Shown here one piece after another: positions 1 through 7,867 of a DNA stretch of 64,000 nt (position 1 is its first letter; the number at the start of each line of letters is the position of its first letter). The notes below the pieces were generated by a model that was given only the letters and a program-made list of their open reading frames with translations, searched no databases and was not told the DNA's origin. Both the position numbers and the translations under genes were made by a program. Source of the stretch: Sphingomonas sanguinis (GTDB lineage Bacteria; Pseudomonadota; Alphaproteobacteria; Sphingomonadales; Sphingomonadaceae); assembly GCF_019297835.1 (NCBI RefSeq), contig NZ_CP079203.1, forward strand, positions 2,466,001 to 2,530,000, read 5' to 3'.

Positions 1-1154
1 TGCGTCGCGCGGTTGAACGGGCTTTTGGAATAATCCTTGCCGCCGACCATCGCGACGACGCGGCCGTCGGGGCGCATCGCGACCAGCGCGACCTGCGCCT
101 GGTTCAGCCCCGCGCTGCGCACGGTGCGCTCGGCGATCCGCTGGAGCCGGGGATTGAGCGTCGTCTGGACCGTCGCCTCGGTCTTGATCTCGCCTGCCTG
201 GTCGCGCGCCTCGGGCAGCACCCAGTCGGCGAAGTAGGTGCCGCTGGGCAAGGTCTCGGGCCGAGAGGCGAGCACGCGCTGCGGCTGGACCGCGTCGGCC
301 TCCGCCTTGGTCAGGAAGCCTGCATCCTCCATCGCCGCGACGACCACGGCCTGCCGCGCCCGCGCGCCCTTCAGGTTGGTGGTGGGGGCCAGGCGCGACG
401 GCGCCTTGACCAGCCCCGCCAGCATCGCCGCCTGACCGATGTTCAGCTTGTCCGGCGTGCGGCCGAAATAATGCTTCGACGCGGCGGTGATACCGTACAC
501 ATTATCGCCGAAATAGACGTTGGAGAGATAGCGTGACAGGATCTCGTCCTTGGTCAGCCATGCCTCCAGCCAGAAGGCGATCATCGCCTCGCGGATCTTG
601 CGGCCCGCCGTGCGGTCGGAATCGAGAAAAGCGTTCTTCGCCAGCTGCTGGGTGATGGTCGATCCGCCCTCGCGCACCCCGCCCGATCCGACATTGTGCC
701 AGGCGGCGCGCAGGATGCCGCGCGGGTCGATGCCCCAGTGCGAATAGAAGCGCCGGTCCTCGATCGCCATGAACGCCTCGCGCACATGGGCGGGCAGCTT
801 GGCGGCGTCGACCGGAGCGCCAATGATCGCCCCGCGCCGCGCGATCGGGGTGCCGTCATCGGCGGTCAGCGTGATCGAGGGCGGCGTCGGCGGCTGAAGC
901 GAACGCGACAGTGGCGCGGTGACGGCCAGCCAGGCAATCGCGATGACCAGCAGGATGATGCCCGCGCCGACCCCGCGCGCGATCCACCGGCCCCAGCGGA
1001 TGTTCCGACGCGGACGCTCGGGTCCGGCATCGTCCTCATCGGGGCCGAAGGTCCAGCTCTGCGTCTCCGCGTCATAGAGCGGATAATGCGGACCGACCGG
1101 CTCATAGGGGCGGTCCAGGGGTGTACGGTCGGGATTAAATGGGTCGGGGCGCAT
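1..1154 (-). CDS. Class A penicillin-binding protein (PBP1A-type transglycosylase/transpeptidase), 3' part outside window
   Basis: The minus-strand frame is open from an ATG at 1154 to the window edge (about 384 codons) and is the N-terminal part of a bifunctional murein synthase. A cytoplasmic lead of about 55 residues is followed by one membrane anchor (GVGAGIILLVIAIAWLAV). The glycosyltransferase domain (GT51) comes next, with the signatures EDRRFYSHWGIDPRG, GGSTITQQLAKN and the YLSNVYFGDNVYGI block. The visible end reads VALVAMRPDGRVVAMVGGKDY, the linker that precedes the transpeptidase domain, so the SxxK active site lies off the left edge. The role is peptidoglycan strand polymerisation and cross-linking in the periplasm. 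No strong ribosome-binding site is seen, so the exact start is moderately certain. Confidence 0.9.
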   Translation of the reverse strand, partial: MRPDPFNPDRTPLDRPYEPVGPHYPLYDAETQSWTFGPDEDDAGPERPRRNIRWGRWIARGVGAGIILLVIAIAWLAVTAPLSRSLQPPTPPSITLTADDGTPIARRGAIIGAPVDAAKLPAHVREAFMAIEDRRFYSHWGIDPRGILRAAWHNVGSGGVREGGSTITQQLAKNAFLDSDRTAGRKIREAMIAFWLEAWLTKDEILSRYLSNVYFGDNVYGITAASKHYFGRTPDKLNIGQAAMLAGLVKAPSRLAPTTNLKGARARQAVVVAAMEDAGFLTKAEADAVQPQRVLASRPETLPSGTYFADWVLPEARDQAGEIKTEATVQTTLNPRLQRIAERTVRSAGLNQAQVALVAMRPDGRVVAMVGGKDYSKSPFNRAT

Positions 1155-1224
1155 CTGGGGTTCCGGCGATCGGCCTCGCGTGTATTACTTTACCAGAACA
1201 CCGCGCGCAAGCTCATGCACGCGT

Positions 1225-2517
1225 TTACCCTGTTTGCGGCACCTCCGGCAAGCGGTCGACCGGCGGCGTGTCGGTGATGAGGCCCGCACGGTGCGCGACG
1301 ATGGTCGGGACCAGCGCCTGCCCCGCCACGTTGATCGCGGTACGGCCCATGTCGAGGATCGGATCGATCGCCAGCAACAGCCCCGCGCCCTCCAGCGGCA
1401 GGCCCAGGGTCGACAGGGTCAGCGTCAGCATGACGACCGCACCGGTCAGCCCGGCGGTCGCCGCCGAGCCCAGCACCGACACCAGCACGATCAGCACATA
1501 ATCGCCGACATGCAGCGGCAGACCGTAATATTGCGCGACGAACAAAGCCGAGATCGCCGGATAGATGGCGGCGCACCCGTCCATCTTGGTCGTCGCGGCA
1601 AAGGGTACCGCAAAGGCCGAGTAAGCGCGCGGCACGCCCAGCCGCCGCTCGACCGCATCCTCGGTCACGGGCAGGGTGGCAATCGACGAGCGCGACACGA
1701 AGCCCAGCTGAATGGCGGGCCAGGCGGCGGCATAGAAACGCTTCGGGGAAAGCCCGTTGGCGAGCAGCAGCAACGGATAGACCACGAACAGGACGAGGCC
1801 CAGGCCGATATAGACGGCCAAGGCAAAGCTGCCGAGCGCGGACAGTGACTGCCAGCCATAACGCACGATCGCATTGCCGAGCAGCGCGCCCGAGCCAATC
1901 GGGGTCAGCCGGATCACCCAGGACAGGATGCGCCGGAAGATGGCGAGCGCGGAGGCGTTGAACGACAGGAAGCTCTCGCCCTTGTCGCCGACCCGCACCG
2001 CCGCCACACCGATCGCGACCGCCATGACGATGATCTGGAGGATGTTGAACGACAGCCCGGTCTTCAACGCGCCGCCGTCACCCGCGCTCGTCGAGGCGGA
2101 CAGGCCCAGGATATTGGACGGGATCAGCCCGCGCAGGAAGTCCAGCCACGACCCTGCCGTATCGGGCCGCACCGCACTCCCCGCCGCGACGCCCGCATGG
2201 AGCCCCGGTTGCAGCACGGTGCCCAGCGTCAGGCCGATGGTGACGGCGATCAGCGCGGTGACAGCGAACCAGATGAAGGTGGCGGCGACCAGCCGCGCGG
2301 CATTGTTCAAGTCGCGCAGTGCCGCGATCGAGGCGACGATGGCGGTGAACACCAGCGGCACCACCAGCACCTTGAGCAACTGCACGAAGCTTTCGCCGAC
2401 GATACGCAGCGCCTCGGCCAGCCCGGCCAATCCCTGCGACCGGGCGAGCAGACCGAGCAGCAGGCCCATGGCCATGCCGACGAACACCTGGGCGCCGAAG
2501 GAAAAACGGAATCTCAT
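1225..2517 (-). CDS. Dicarboxylate/amino acid:cation symporter (DAACS/SDF family)
   Basis: A polytopic protein of about 430 residues from the glutamate/C4-dicarboxylate symporter family, which imports dicarboxylates or acidic amino acids with H+ or Na+. It shows the N-terminal pattern FGAQVFVGMAMGLLLG and the VVPLVFTAIVASIAAL segment. A serine-rich stretch (VSRSSIATLPVTEDAVERRLGV) corresponds to the re-entrant loop, and AATTKMDGCAAIYPAISALFVAQ to the transport core. The frame extends upstream to a TTG at 2577, but the ATG at 2517 fits the family N-terminus better. The substrate cannot be told from sequence alone. Confidence 0.88.
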   Translation of the reverse strand: MRFRFSFGAQVFVGMAMGLLLGLLARSQGLAGLAEALRIVGESFVQLLKVLVVPLVFTAIVASIAALRDLNNAARLVAATFIWFAVTALIAVTIGLTLGTVLQPGLHAGVAAGSAVRPDTAGSWLDFLRGLIPSNILGLSASTSAGDGGALKTGLSFNILQIIVMAVAIGVAAVRVGDKGESFLSFNASALAIFRRILSWVIRLTPIGSGALLGNAIVRYGWQSLSALGSFALAVYIGLGLVLFVVYPLLLLANGLSPKRFYAAAWPAIQLGFVSRSSIATLPVTEDAVERRLGVPRAYSAFAVPFAATTKMDGCAAIYPAISALFVAQYYGLPLHVGDYVLIVLVSVLGSAATAGLTGAVVMLTLTLSTLGLPLEGAGLLLAIDPILDMGRTAINVAGQALVPTIVAHRAGLITDTPPVDRLPEVPQTG

Positions 2518-2803
2518 CGCATCATAGCTAGCGAGCCTGCGAAACGATCCCAACCAACTTTTATGATGGGGCGGCAAAGCTCCGGATTTCGCGGGTCACC
2601 GAACCGTTCGGGCGATAGCCGTCCTGACCATGTCGATCCGATCCGGACGGAAAATCCGGCCATTCCGGGCGAGGATTAGCCGGTCGTGGCATGAATTGAT
2701 CCCGCGACATCACGCCACGAGCAAATTGATCGGCCCGCACTGAAAATATTTCGGCAAAATATCGTGCAAGTTCATGAGTGGCGTTCACGCTGCATCATCT
2801 ACC

Positions 2804-2836
2804 CCATCCGGTTCCCATTAACTCGGAACCGGATGG
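2804..2836. promoter_or_regulatory. Perfect 12-bp dyad upstream of the flagellar operon
   Basis: CCATCCGGTTCC at 2804-2815 and GGAACCGGATGG at 2825-2836 are perfect inverted copies separated by 9 bases. The dyad lies about 105 bp before flgF, in the 420-bp non-coding stretch 2518-2939 that separates the symporter from the flagellar genes. It has no following T-run on either strand, so it does not look like an intrinsic terminator. An operator for a dimeric regulator or a leader RNA hairpin are the simplest readings. I found no convincing sigma-54 or sigma-28 box in the same stretch and nothing else in it. Confidence 0.5.
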
Positions 2837-2939
2837 AAAATAGAAATTCGAACCTGGCTCTTATTCGTTTCGGTCGCAATCCAACTTGATCGGGAAAGGC
2901 GTGCGGGCTTGAACGTCCCGGAGTGACAGGGGGGGGCGT

Positions 2940-3662
2940 ATGACGGGGCTGGTGGACTCTGCGACGGCGATCATGCGCATGGCCGAGCGGCGGCTCGACG
3001 TGGTGGCGCACAATGTCGCCAATATCGCAACGCCGGGTTACAAGCGCCGCATCGGCTTTGCGCAGGCCATGGCGGCCGGATCGGCAATGCCCGCCTCTCC
3101 CGCCGAGGCCATGGTCGAGCTGATGGTCCGCCACGACCGATCGCAGGCCCAGCTGTCGCAGACGAGCAACCCCTTCGATCTGGCGATCAGCGGCGAAGGC
3201 TATTTCCGGGTTCGTGCCGGGGACGGCATCCTCTACACGCGCCAGGGACAATTCCACCGCGACGCCGACGGGCTCGTCGTCAGTCCGCAGGGCTATGTGC
3301 TGCAGCAGGCGGGCGGCGGCGACCTCGTGCTGGACGGCACGACGATGCGCATCCGACAGGACGGAACGGTGCTGGACGGCGAACGGCCGATCGCGCGCAT
3401 CGCCATCGAGACGGGCGCGGATGCGGCGGCGATGACGGCGGTCGGCGAGAGCTTCTATGCCGCGCCGGACGGAACCATGGCCCAGGCCGAGGGCGCGGTG
3501 GTGCGCCAGGGGATGTTGGAAGGCTCCAACGTCACGCTGGGCGACGAGATGACGCAGAGCATGGTCGCGGTGCGCCAGGCGGAGAGCGGGGCGCGGCTGA
3601 TCCAGCTTTATGACGAACTGATCGGACGGGCGGTGAGCGCATTCGGGAGCAGCGGCAAATGA
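2940..3662 (+). CDS. flgF: Flagellar basal-body rod protein FlgF
   Basis: A 240-residue rod/hook-family protein. It has the N-terminal rod signature (LDVVAHNVANIATPGYKRR, residues about 19-37) and a C-terminal helix (LEGSNVTLGDEMTQSMVAVRQAE) that forms the D0 coiled coil of axial flagellar proteins. It is exported without a cleaved signal and forms part of the proximal rod. The start is an ATG after a run of G (AGGGGGGG). It overlaps the next gene by 4 bp and is the first gene of the operon. The FlgF rather than FlgG call rests on its less conserved C-terminus and its position directly before a better FlgG candidate. Confidence 0.85.
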   Translation: MTGLVDSATAIMRMAERRLDVVAHNVANIATPGYKRRIGFAQAMAAGSAMPASPAEAMVELMVRHDRSQAQLSQTSNPFDLAISGEGYFRVRAGDGILYTRQGQFHRDADGLVVSPQGYVLQQAGGGDLVLDGTTMRIRQDGTVLDGERPIARIAIETGADAAAMTAVGESFYAAPDGTMAQAEGAVVRQGMLEGSNVTLGDEMTQSMVAVRQAESGARLIQLYDELIGRAVSAFGSSGK

Positions 3663-4432
3663 GCGACGCCTATTATGTCGGCGCGGTCGGTCTGGGTACG
3701 CAGCAGCGCGCGCTCGACGCGATCGCCAACAACATCGCCAATATCAACACCAGCGGGTTCAAGCGGTCGGAGGTGCGCTTCGCCGATGTCGTCGCCAGCG
3801 GCCCCGATCCGGTCGTCCTGCCCGCCGACCTGCAATCCGCAGCCCCGACGCTGGCGGGGGTCGCGCTGGACCTGCAACTCATGCTCAGCGACCAGGGCGA
3901 ACTGCAGAAGACCGGGGCGTCGATGGACGTCGCCATCGAAGGCGCCGGGTTCATCGAACTGATGGGCGCCGATGGTCGCACGCTGCTGTGGCGTGGCGGT
4001 CGCCTGAAGGTCGGCGAGGATGGGGTGCTGACCGGTGCGGGCGGCTTTGCGCTGAAGGCCGGGATCACCATTCCCGACGACGCGACCGACATCCGCATCG
4101 GCGCCGACGGCACGGTACAGGTGCAGGGCGGCGCGGATGCCGCCCCGGTCGAGGTCGGGCAGATCCGGCTCGTCCGCCTGAACGACATGGCGGACATCGA
4201 ACGCCTCGATGGCGGGCTGTACCGCCTGGCCGAGGATGCGCGGCTGGATGAGGCACCGGCTGGCGAGGATGGCGCGGGGCGGCTGGTCCAGGGTTCGATC
4301 GAGCGCTCCAACGTCCAGCTGACCGACGAGATGGTGCGGATGATGCTGGTGCAGCGCGCCTATGCCGCGAATGCGCAGATCGTCCAAGCGGCCGACCAGA
4401 TGATGGGGATCGCGAACACGCTGCGTCGCTGA
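3659..4432 (+). CDS. flgG: Flagellar distal rod protein FlgG
   Basis: A 257-residue axial protein with the classic N-terminal motif (LDAIANNIANINTSGFKRSE, residues about 19-38). The C-terminal signature SNVQLTDEMVRMMLVQRAYA followed by ANAQIVQAADQMMGIAN is typical of FlgG. It builds the distal rod that crosses the P and L rings. The start ATG overlaps the flgF stop by 4 bp, consistent with translational coupling. A 31-bp gap with a GGGAGAAAGG ribosome-binding site follows before flgA. Confidence 0.88.
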   Translation: MSDAYYVGAVGLGTQQRALDAIANNIANINTSGFKRSEVRFADVVASGPDPVVLPADLQSAAPTLAGVALDLQLMLSDQGELQKTGASMDVAIEGAGFIELMGADGRTLLWRGGRLKVGEDGVLTGAGGFALKAGITIPDDATDIRIGADGTVQVQGGADAAPVEVGQIRLVRLNDMADIERLDGGLYRLAEDARLDEAPAGEDGAGRLVQGSIERSNVQLTDEMVRMMLVQRAYAANAQIVQAADQMMGIANTLRR

Positions 4433-4463
4433 CGCGGGCGCGAAAGGGGGACGGGAGAAAGGC

Positions 4464-5090
4464 ATGATGCTGGTGGCTTTGGCGGCCGGGCTGACGCTCG
4501 TGCCGATGGTGACGGTCGACGCCCGCGACGTGCGGGCCGGGGACCTCCTGCGCGATGGACGGGGACGGCCGCTGGCGGGCGCATCGGCGAAGCGTGTCGT
4601 GCTGCGTCTGCCGGAGGGGCAGCGGCAAATGACGTTGCGCTGGGCGACGGTTGCCGCGCTCGTCCGGCGCAGCGGGTTGACGGTGACGGGCAACGGCCCG
4701 GTGACGATCACCCGCCGCATGGCCGCGCCCGTCGCCGCAACCTGCTGGATCGCCCGCCATGCGCTGGTCGCCGGGCAGACGGTGACCACACGCGATGTGG
4801 AGTCCGGTCCCTGTGGCGGCACGGTCGCCGCGATCGGCGGCGCGAACGGCCAGCCGGTTGTGCGGGTCGCCGTTCCGGCCGGTCGATCGCTGGGCCGGTT
4901 CGCACCCGCCGCAGCGGGACAGGTCGCGCCGGGCACGCCTCTGACCTTGCGGTCGGCCGCAGGCGTGGTGACGATCGAGCGCCCGGTGACGACCCTGCAA
5001 GTGGGACGCTCCGGCCGCCGGGTGTTCGTCCGCGATGCGACAGGACAGGTCTTCGCCGCGCCGCTCGCCCTTCGAGAGGATGCGCGGTGA
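4464..5090 (+). CDS. flgA: Flagellar P-ring assembly chaperone FlgA
   Basis: A protein of 208 residues with a hydrophobic N-terminus (MMLVALAAGLTLVPM) that can act as a Sec signal. Its C-terminal half carries the SAF-type domain of FlgA (CWIARHALVAGQTVTTRDVE at about residues 93-112, then VTIERPVTTLQVGRSGRRVFVRD). FlgA is a periplasmic chaperone that helps FlgI subunits assemble into the P ring. The family is poorly conserved, and the position between flgG and flgH/flgI supports the call. Confidence 0.78.
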   Translation: MMLVALAAGLTLVPMVTVDARDVRAGDLLRDGRGRPLAGASAKRVVLRLPEGQRQMTLRWATVAALVRRSGLTVTGNGPVTITRRMAAPVAATCWIARHALVAGQTVTTRDVESGPCGGTVAAIGGANGQPVVRVAVPAGRSLGRFAPAAAGQVAPGTPLTLRSAAGVVTIERPVTTLQVGRSGRRVFVRDATGQVFAAPLALREDAR

Positions 5091-5638
5091 TCCTGGCCAT
5101 CGCGCTGCTCGCGGCCCCCGTCCCCGACAATCTGTTTCGCGGCAGCGCCTGGAGCGCGCTCGCCAACGACCAGCGCGCGCAGGCCTTGGGCGATGCCATC
5201 ACCATCGTCGTCTTCCAGTCGACCGACGCGCGCAATTCGGCGCAGAACAACAGCCGCAAGGCTACCGATGCCGCCGCCACACTCGACGCCGGAGCGATCG
5301 ATGAACGCGCCCGCGCGACGCTGGGCGGCGGCTTTGCCGGACGCGGCGAGGCGCGGCGCAGCGAACGGCTGGTGACTCGACTGAGCGCGGTCGTCACCCA
5401 GGTCCTGCCCAATGGCGATCTGGTCGTGACCGGGCGGCAGCGTATGGCGATCAACGGCGAGCATACCGAAATCGGCGTGCGCGGGCGTATCCGGGTCGCC
5501 GATATCGGCCCCGACAACAGCGTACTGTCGTCGCGCATCGCCGATGCCGAGATCGATTATGGCGGTCGCGGCTTCGTGACGCGCGGGTCGCGGCCGGGCA
5601 TCATCAACCGGGTCTTCAGCTTCCTGGGGCTGGGCTGA
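5087..5638 (+). CDS. flgH: Flagellar L-ring protein FlgH, without a lipobox cysteine
   Basis: A protein of 183 residues from a GTG start overlapping flgA by 4 bp. The body is a normal L-ring protein: an N-terminal SAWSALANDQRAQALGDAIT block, then VTQVLPNGDLVVTGRQRMAI and GVRGRIRVADIGPDNSVLSS. FlgH is usually an outer-membrane lipoprotein. This one has a very short hydrophobic start (MILAIALLAAPVPDNLF) and no cysteine anywhere, so it cannot be lipidated in the usual way. It may be a non-lipidated variant, or the true N-terminus may lie in another frame. Expected role: the outer-membrane bushing around the rod. Confidence 0.85.
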   Translation: MILAIALLAAPVPDNLFRGSAWSALANDQRAQALGDAITIVVFQSTDARNSAQNNSRKATDAAATLDAGAIDERARATLGGGFAGRGEARRSERLVTRLSAVVTQVLPNGDLVVTGRQRMAINGEHTEIGVRGRIRVADIGPDNSVLSSRIADAEIDYGGRGFVTRGSRPGIINRVFSFLGLG

Positions 5639-6762
5639 TGCGCGCCCTGTTCCTGCTCCTCACGCTGATCGTGGCGCCCCCCGCGCCTGCGCAGACGGTG
5701 CCGATCAAGGCGCTCGGCCGGTTCGAGGGGTGGCGCGAAAATGCGCTGGTCGGTTACGGCCTGGTCGTCGGCCTGTCGGGATCGGGCGATACGCGGCGCA
5801 GCGCCGTCACGCGCCAGGCGTTGCGCAACGTCCTGAATCGCCTGGGCACCAATGTCGCGGAAGCGGAGATCAGCAGCCGCAACGTCGCGGTGGTGATGGT
5901 CACCGGCACGCTGCCCGCCTCCGCCAATGTCGGCGACCGGATCGATGCAAGCATCGCCTCGATCGGGGACGCGCGCAGCCTGGCGGGCGGCACGCTGGTC
6001 ATGACGCCGCTGCTCGGCCCGGACGGCAAGCCCTATGCGCTGGCACAGGGGCCGCTGCTGGTCGGGGGACACCGCTTCGACAGCCAGCTCAACCGCGAAC
6101 AGCGCAACTATCCGACCTCGGCGATCCTGGAGGGCGGCGCGACGATCGAGGCGCCGGTCGACAGCCATATCCTGAAGCCGGACGGAGAGCTGTCCTTCCT
6201 GTTGTCCGACCCCAGCTTCGCCACCGCCGAGCGGATCGCGGCGGGGATCGTCCGCCGCTTCGGCGCGGGCACCGCCTGGGCGCGCAATGCCGATGAGGTG
6301 CGCGTGCGGTTCGCCGGGCCGCCGACCGGCCTGACCGGCTTTCTCGCCGCCCTGGAAGGGGTGACGGTCGAACCAGCGACCCAGCGCCGCGTCGTCATCA
6401 ACGAGCGGACCGGCACCGTCGTCGCGGGCGGCGACGTGACCATCTCGCCCGTCGTCATCGCGCAGGGCGACATCAAGGTATCGGTGGTCGCCGAGAATAT
6501 CGCCTCGCAACCCGATTTCTATGCCGGTTTCGCCAGCGACGTCGTCCAGCCCGGCGCGGGCGTCCGCAGCCTGGTCGTGACCAACACCAGACTGGATGTC
6601 GCGCAAGGCGTCGGCGACCGCGCCTTCCGCTTTCCCAGCACGACCATCGCCGATCTCGTCCAGGGGCTGTCGCGTGCGCGCGTCGATACCCAGCGGATGA
6701 TCGGCATCCTGCAAGCCATCAAGGCCGCCGGCGCGCTGCACGCCGAACTGGTCGTCAAGTGA
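5638..6762 (+). CDS. flgI: Flagellar P-ring protein FlgI
   Basis: A protein of 374 residues, the usual FlgI length. A cleavable signal peptide (MRALFLLLTLIVAPPAPAQT) is followed by the highly conserved N-terminal block with NALVGYGLVVGLSGSGDTRR. Later come RVVINERTGTVVAGGDVTIS and the C-terminal IADLVQGLSRARVDTQRMIG. It forms the periplasmic ring in the peptidoglycan layer around the rod. The ATG overlaps the flgH stop by one base. Confidence 0.95.
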   Translation: MRALFLLLTLIVAPPAPAQTVPIKALGRFEGWRENALVGYGLVVGLSGSGDTRRSAVTRQALRNVLNRLGTNVAEAEISSRNVAVVMVTGTLPASANVGDRIDASIASIGDARSLAGGTLVMTPLLGPDGKPYALAQGPLLVGGHRFDSQLNREQRNYPTSAILEGGATIEAPVDSHILKPDGELSFLLSDPSFATAERIAAGIVRRFGAGTAWARNADEVRVRFAGPPTGLTGFLAALEGVTVEPATQRRVVINERTGTVVAGGDVTISPVVIAQGDIKVSVVAENIASQPDFYAGFASDVVQPGAGVRSLVVTNTRLDVAQGVGDRAFRFPSTTIADLVQGLSRARVDTQRMIGILQAIKAAGALHAELVVK

Positions 6763-6772
6763 GGAGAGAGAC

Positions 6773-7117
6773 GTGGACGCGCTGACCCCGCTGATTATCG
6801 CCAAGGCGTTGGACGGGCTGACCGCGCGGGCGGAGGCGAGCGCGGCCAATATCGCCAATGCCAGCACGCGCGGCTATCGCCCCGTGCGCGTCGATTTCGA
6901 GGACCGCTTGCGCGCCGCCGCCGGGCAGGGCGCGGCGGCGGTCGCGGCGGTCCGGCCCGACCGGGTGACGGCGGTGCTGCCCGCGTTCGGCAACGAGGCG
7001 CGGCTCGACCTGGAACTGGCGACCGCCTCGGCCACGTCGATGCGCTATGCCGCGCTGGTCGATGTGCTGGGCCGCGAGATGGGCCTGATGCGCGCCGCGC
7101 TGGCCGGGGGCCGCTGA
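6773..7117 (+). CDS. flgB: Flagellar proximal rod protein FlgB
   Basis: A 114-residue axial protein starting at a GTG with GAGGAGAGA upstream. It has the rod motif ASAANIANASTRGYRPVRVD near residues 22-41 and the MRYAALVDVLGREMGLMRAA C-terminal helix, matching FlgB in size and layout. It lies 10 bp after flgI and one base before flgC, its usual partner in the proximal rod. Confidence 0.87.
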   Translation: MDALTPLIIAKALDGLTARAEASAANIANASTRGYRPVRVDFEDRLRAAAGQGAAAVAAVRPDRVTAVLPAFGNEARLDLELATASATSMRYAALVDVLGREMGLMRAALAGGR

Positions 7118-7118
7118 G

Positions 7119-7550
7119 ATGCAGGCCGCGCAGATCAGCCGCACCGGGCTGGACGTCGAATGGCAACGGCTTCAGGTCATTGCCCAAAATATCGCCAATA
7201 TGAACACCAGCCGGTCGGCGGGCGGACCGCCCTATCGCGCGATGCGGCTCTTGTCGGGACCGGCCCGCGCGAACGGCGATTTCCGCAATCTGGTGCAGCA
7301 GCGTGACGCGCGCGTCTCCGGCGTGTCGGTGCTGGGGCTGGAGCCGGTCGCGAACGGGGTCCGCCGGGTGCACGAGCCGGGCCATCCGGATGCCGATGCG
7401 CAAGGGTTCGTGACCTATCCCAACATCGACCAGGCGGGCGAGATGGCGCTGATGATCCGCACCGCCCGCTCATACGAGGCGAACCTGACCGCGATGGGCA
7501 TCGCACAACAAATGTACGCCCGCGCGCTCGACCTGGGGAAGCAGCAGTGA
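7119..7550 (+). CDS. flgC: Flagellar proximal rod protein FlgC
   Basis: A 143-residue rod protein with the N-terminal motif VIAQNIANMNTSRS. The central VHEPGHPDADAQGFVTYPNI block is diagnostic for FlgC. The C-terminal helix reads MALMIRTARSYEANLTAMGI. It is exported to form the proximal rod together with FlgB, FlgF and FliE. The stop overlaps the fliE start. Confidence 0.93.
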   Translation: MQAAQISRTGLDVEWQRLQVIAQNIANMNTSRSAGGPPYRAMRLLSGPARANGDFRNLVQQRDARVSGVSVLGLEPVANGVRRVHEPGHPDADAQGFVTYPNIDQAGEMALMIRTARSYEANLTAMGIAQQMYARALDLGKQQ

Positions 7551-7867
7551 CGATCGAGGCCATTCCCCCGCTGGGGAGCGTCGGCGCGTCGCCGCTCGCC
7601 CTGCAACTCAGGCCGGTCAGCCCGCCGCCCGCGACCGCGGCACCGATGGGCGGGTTCGGCGCGATGCTGATGCACGGCATCGGTGCGGTCGACGTCAAGC
7701 TGCAGAGCGCCGACGCGCTCGTCCGCCAGTTCGCGGTGGATGACGGGGTGCCGGTCCATCACGTCACCATGGCGCTGGAGGAGGCGCGGCTGTCGCTCGA
7801 ACTCGCGATGCAGGTCCGGGGCCGTCTGGTCGAGGGCTACCGCGAACTGATGAACATGCAGCTGTGA
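7547..7867 (+). CDS. fliE: Flagellar hook-basal body adaptor FliE
   Basis: A protein of 106 residues from a GTG start that overlaps flgC. The C-terminal half (PVHHVTMALEEARLSLELAM, then QVRGRLVEGYRELMNMQL) is the conserved FliE helix pair that joins the MS ring to the rod. The N-terminal half is proline-rich and less conserved, as is normal for the family. Confidence 0.9.
   Translation: MTIEAIPPLGSVGASPLALQLRPVSPPPATAAPMGGFGAMLMHGIGAVDVKLQSADALVRQFAVDDGVPVHHVTMALEEARLSLELAMQVRGRLVEGYRELMNMQL

Noticed and set aside
2561..2788. A 75-codon minus-strand frame before the symporter
   Set aside because: No ribosome-binding site, no recognisable motif, and it overlaps the probable promoter region.
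3608..5464. A 618-codon minus-strand open frame over flgG/flgA/flgH
   Set aside because: It is the shadow of three recognisable flagellar genes and shows no family motif.
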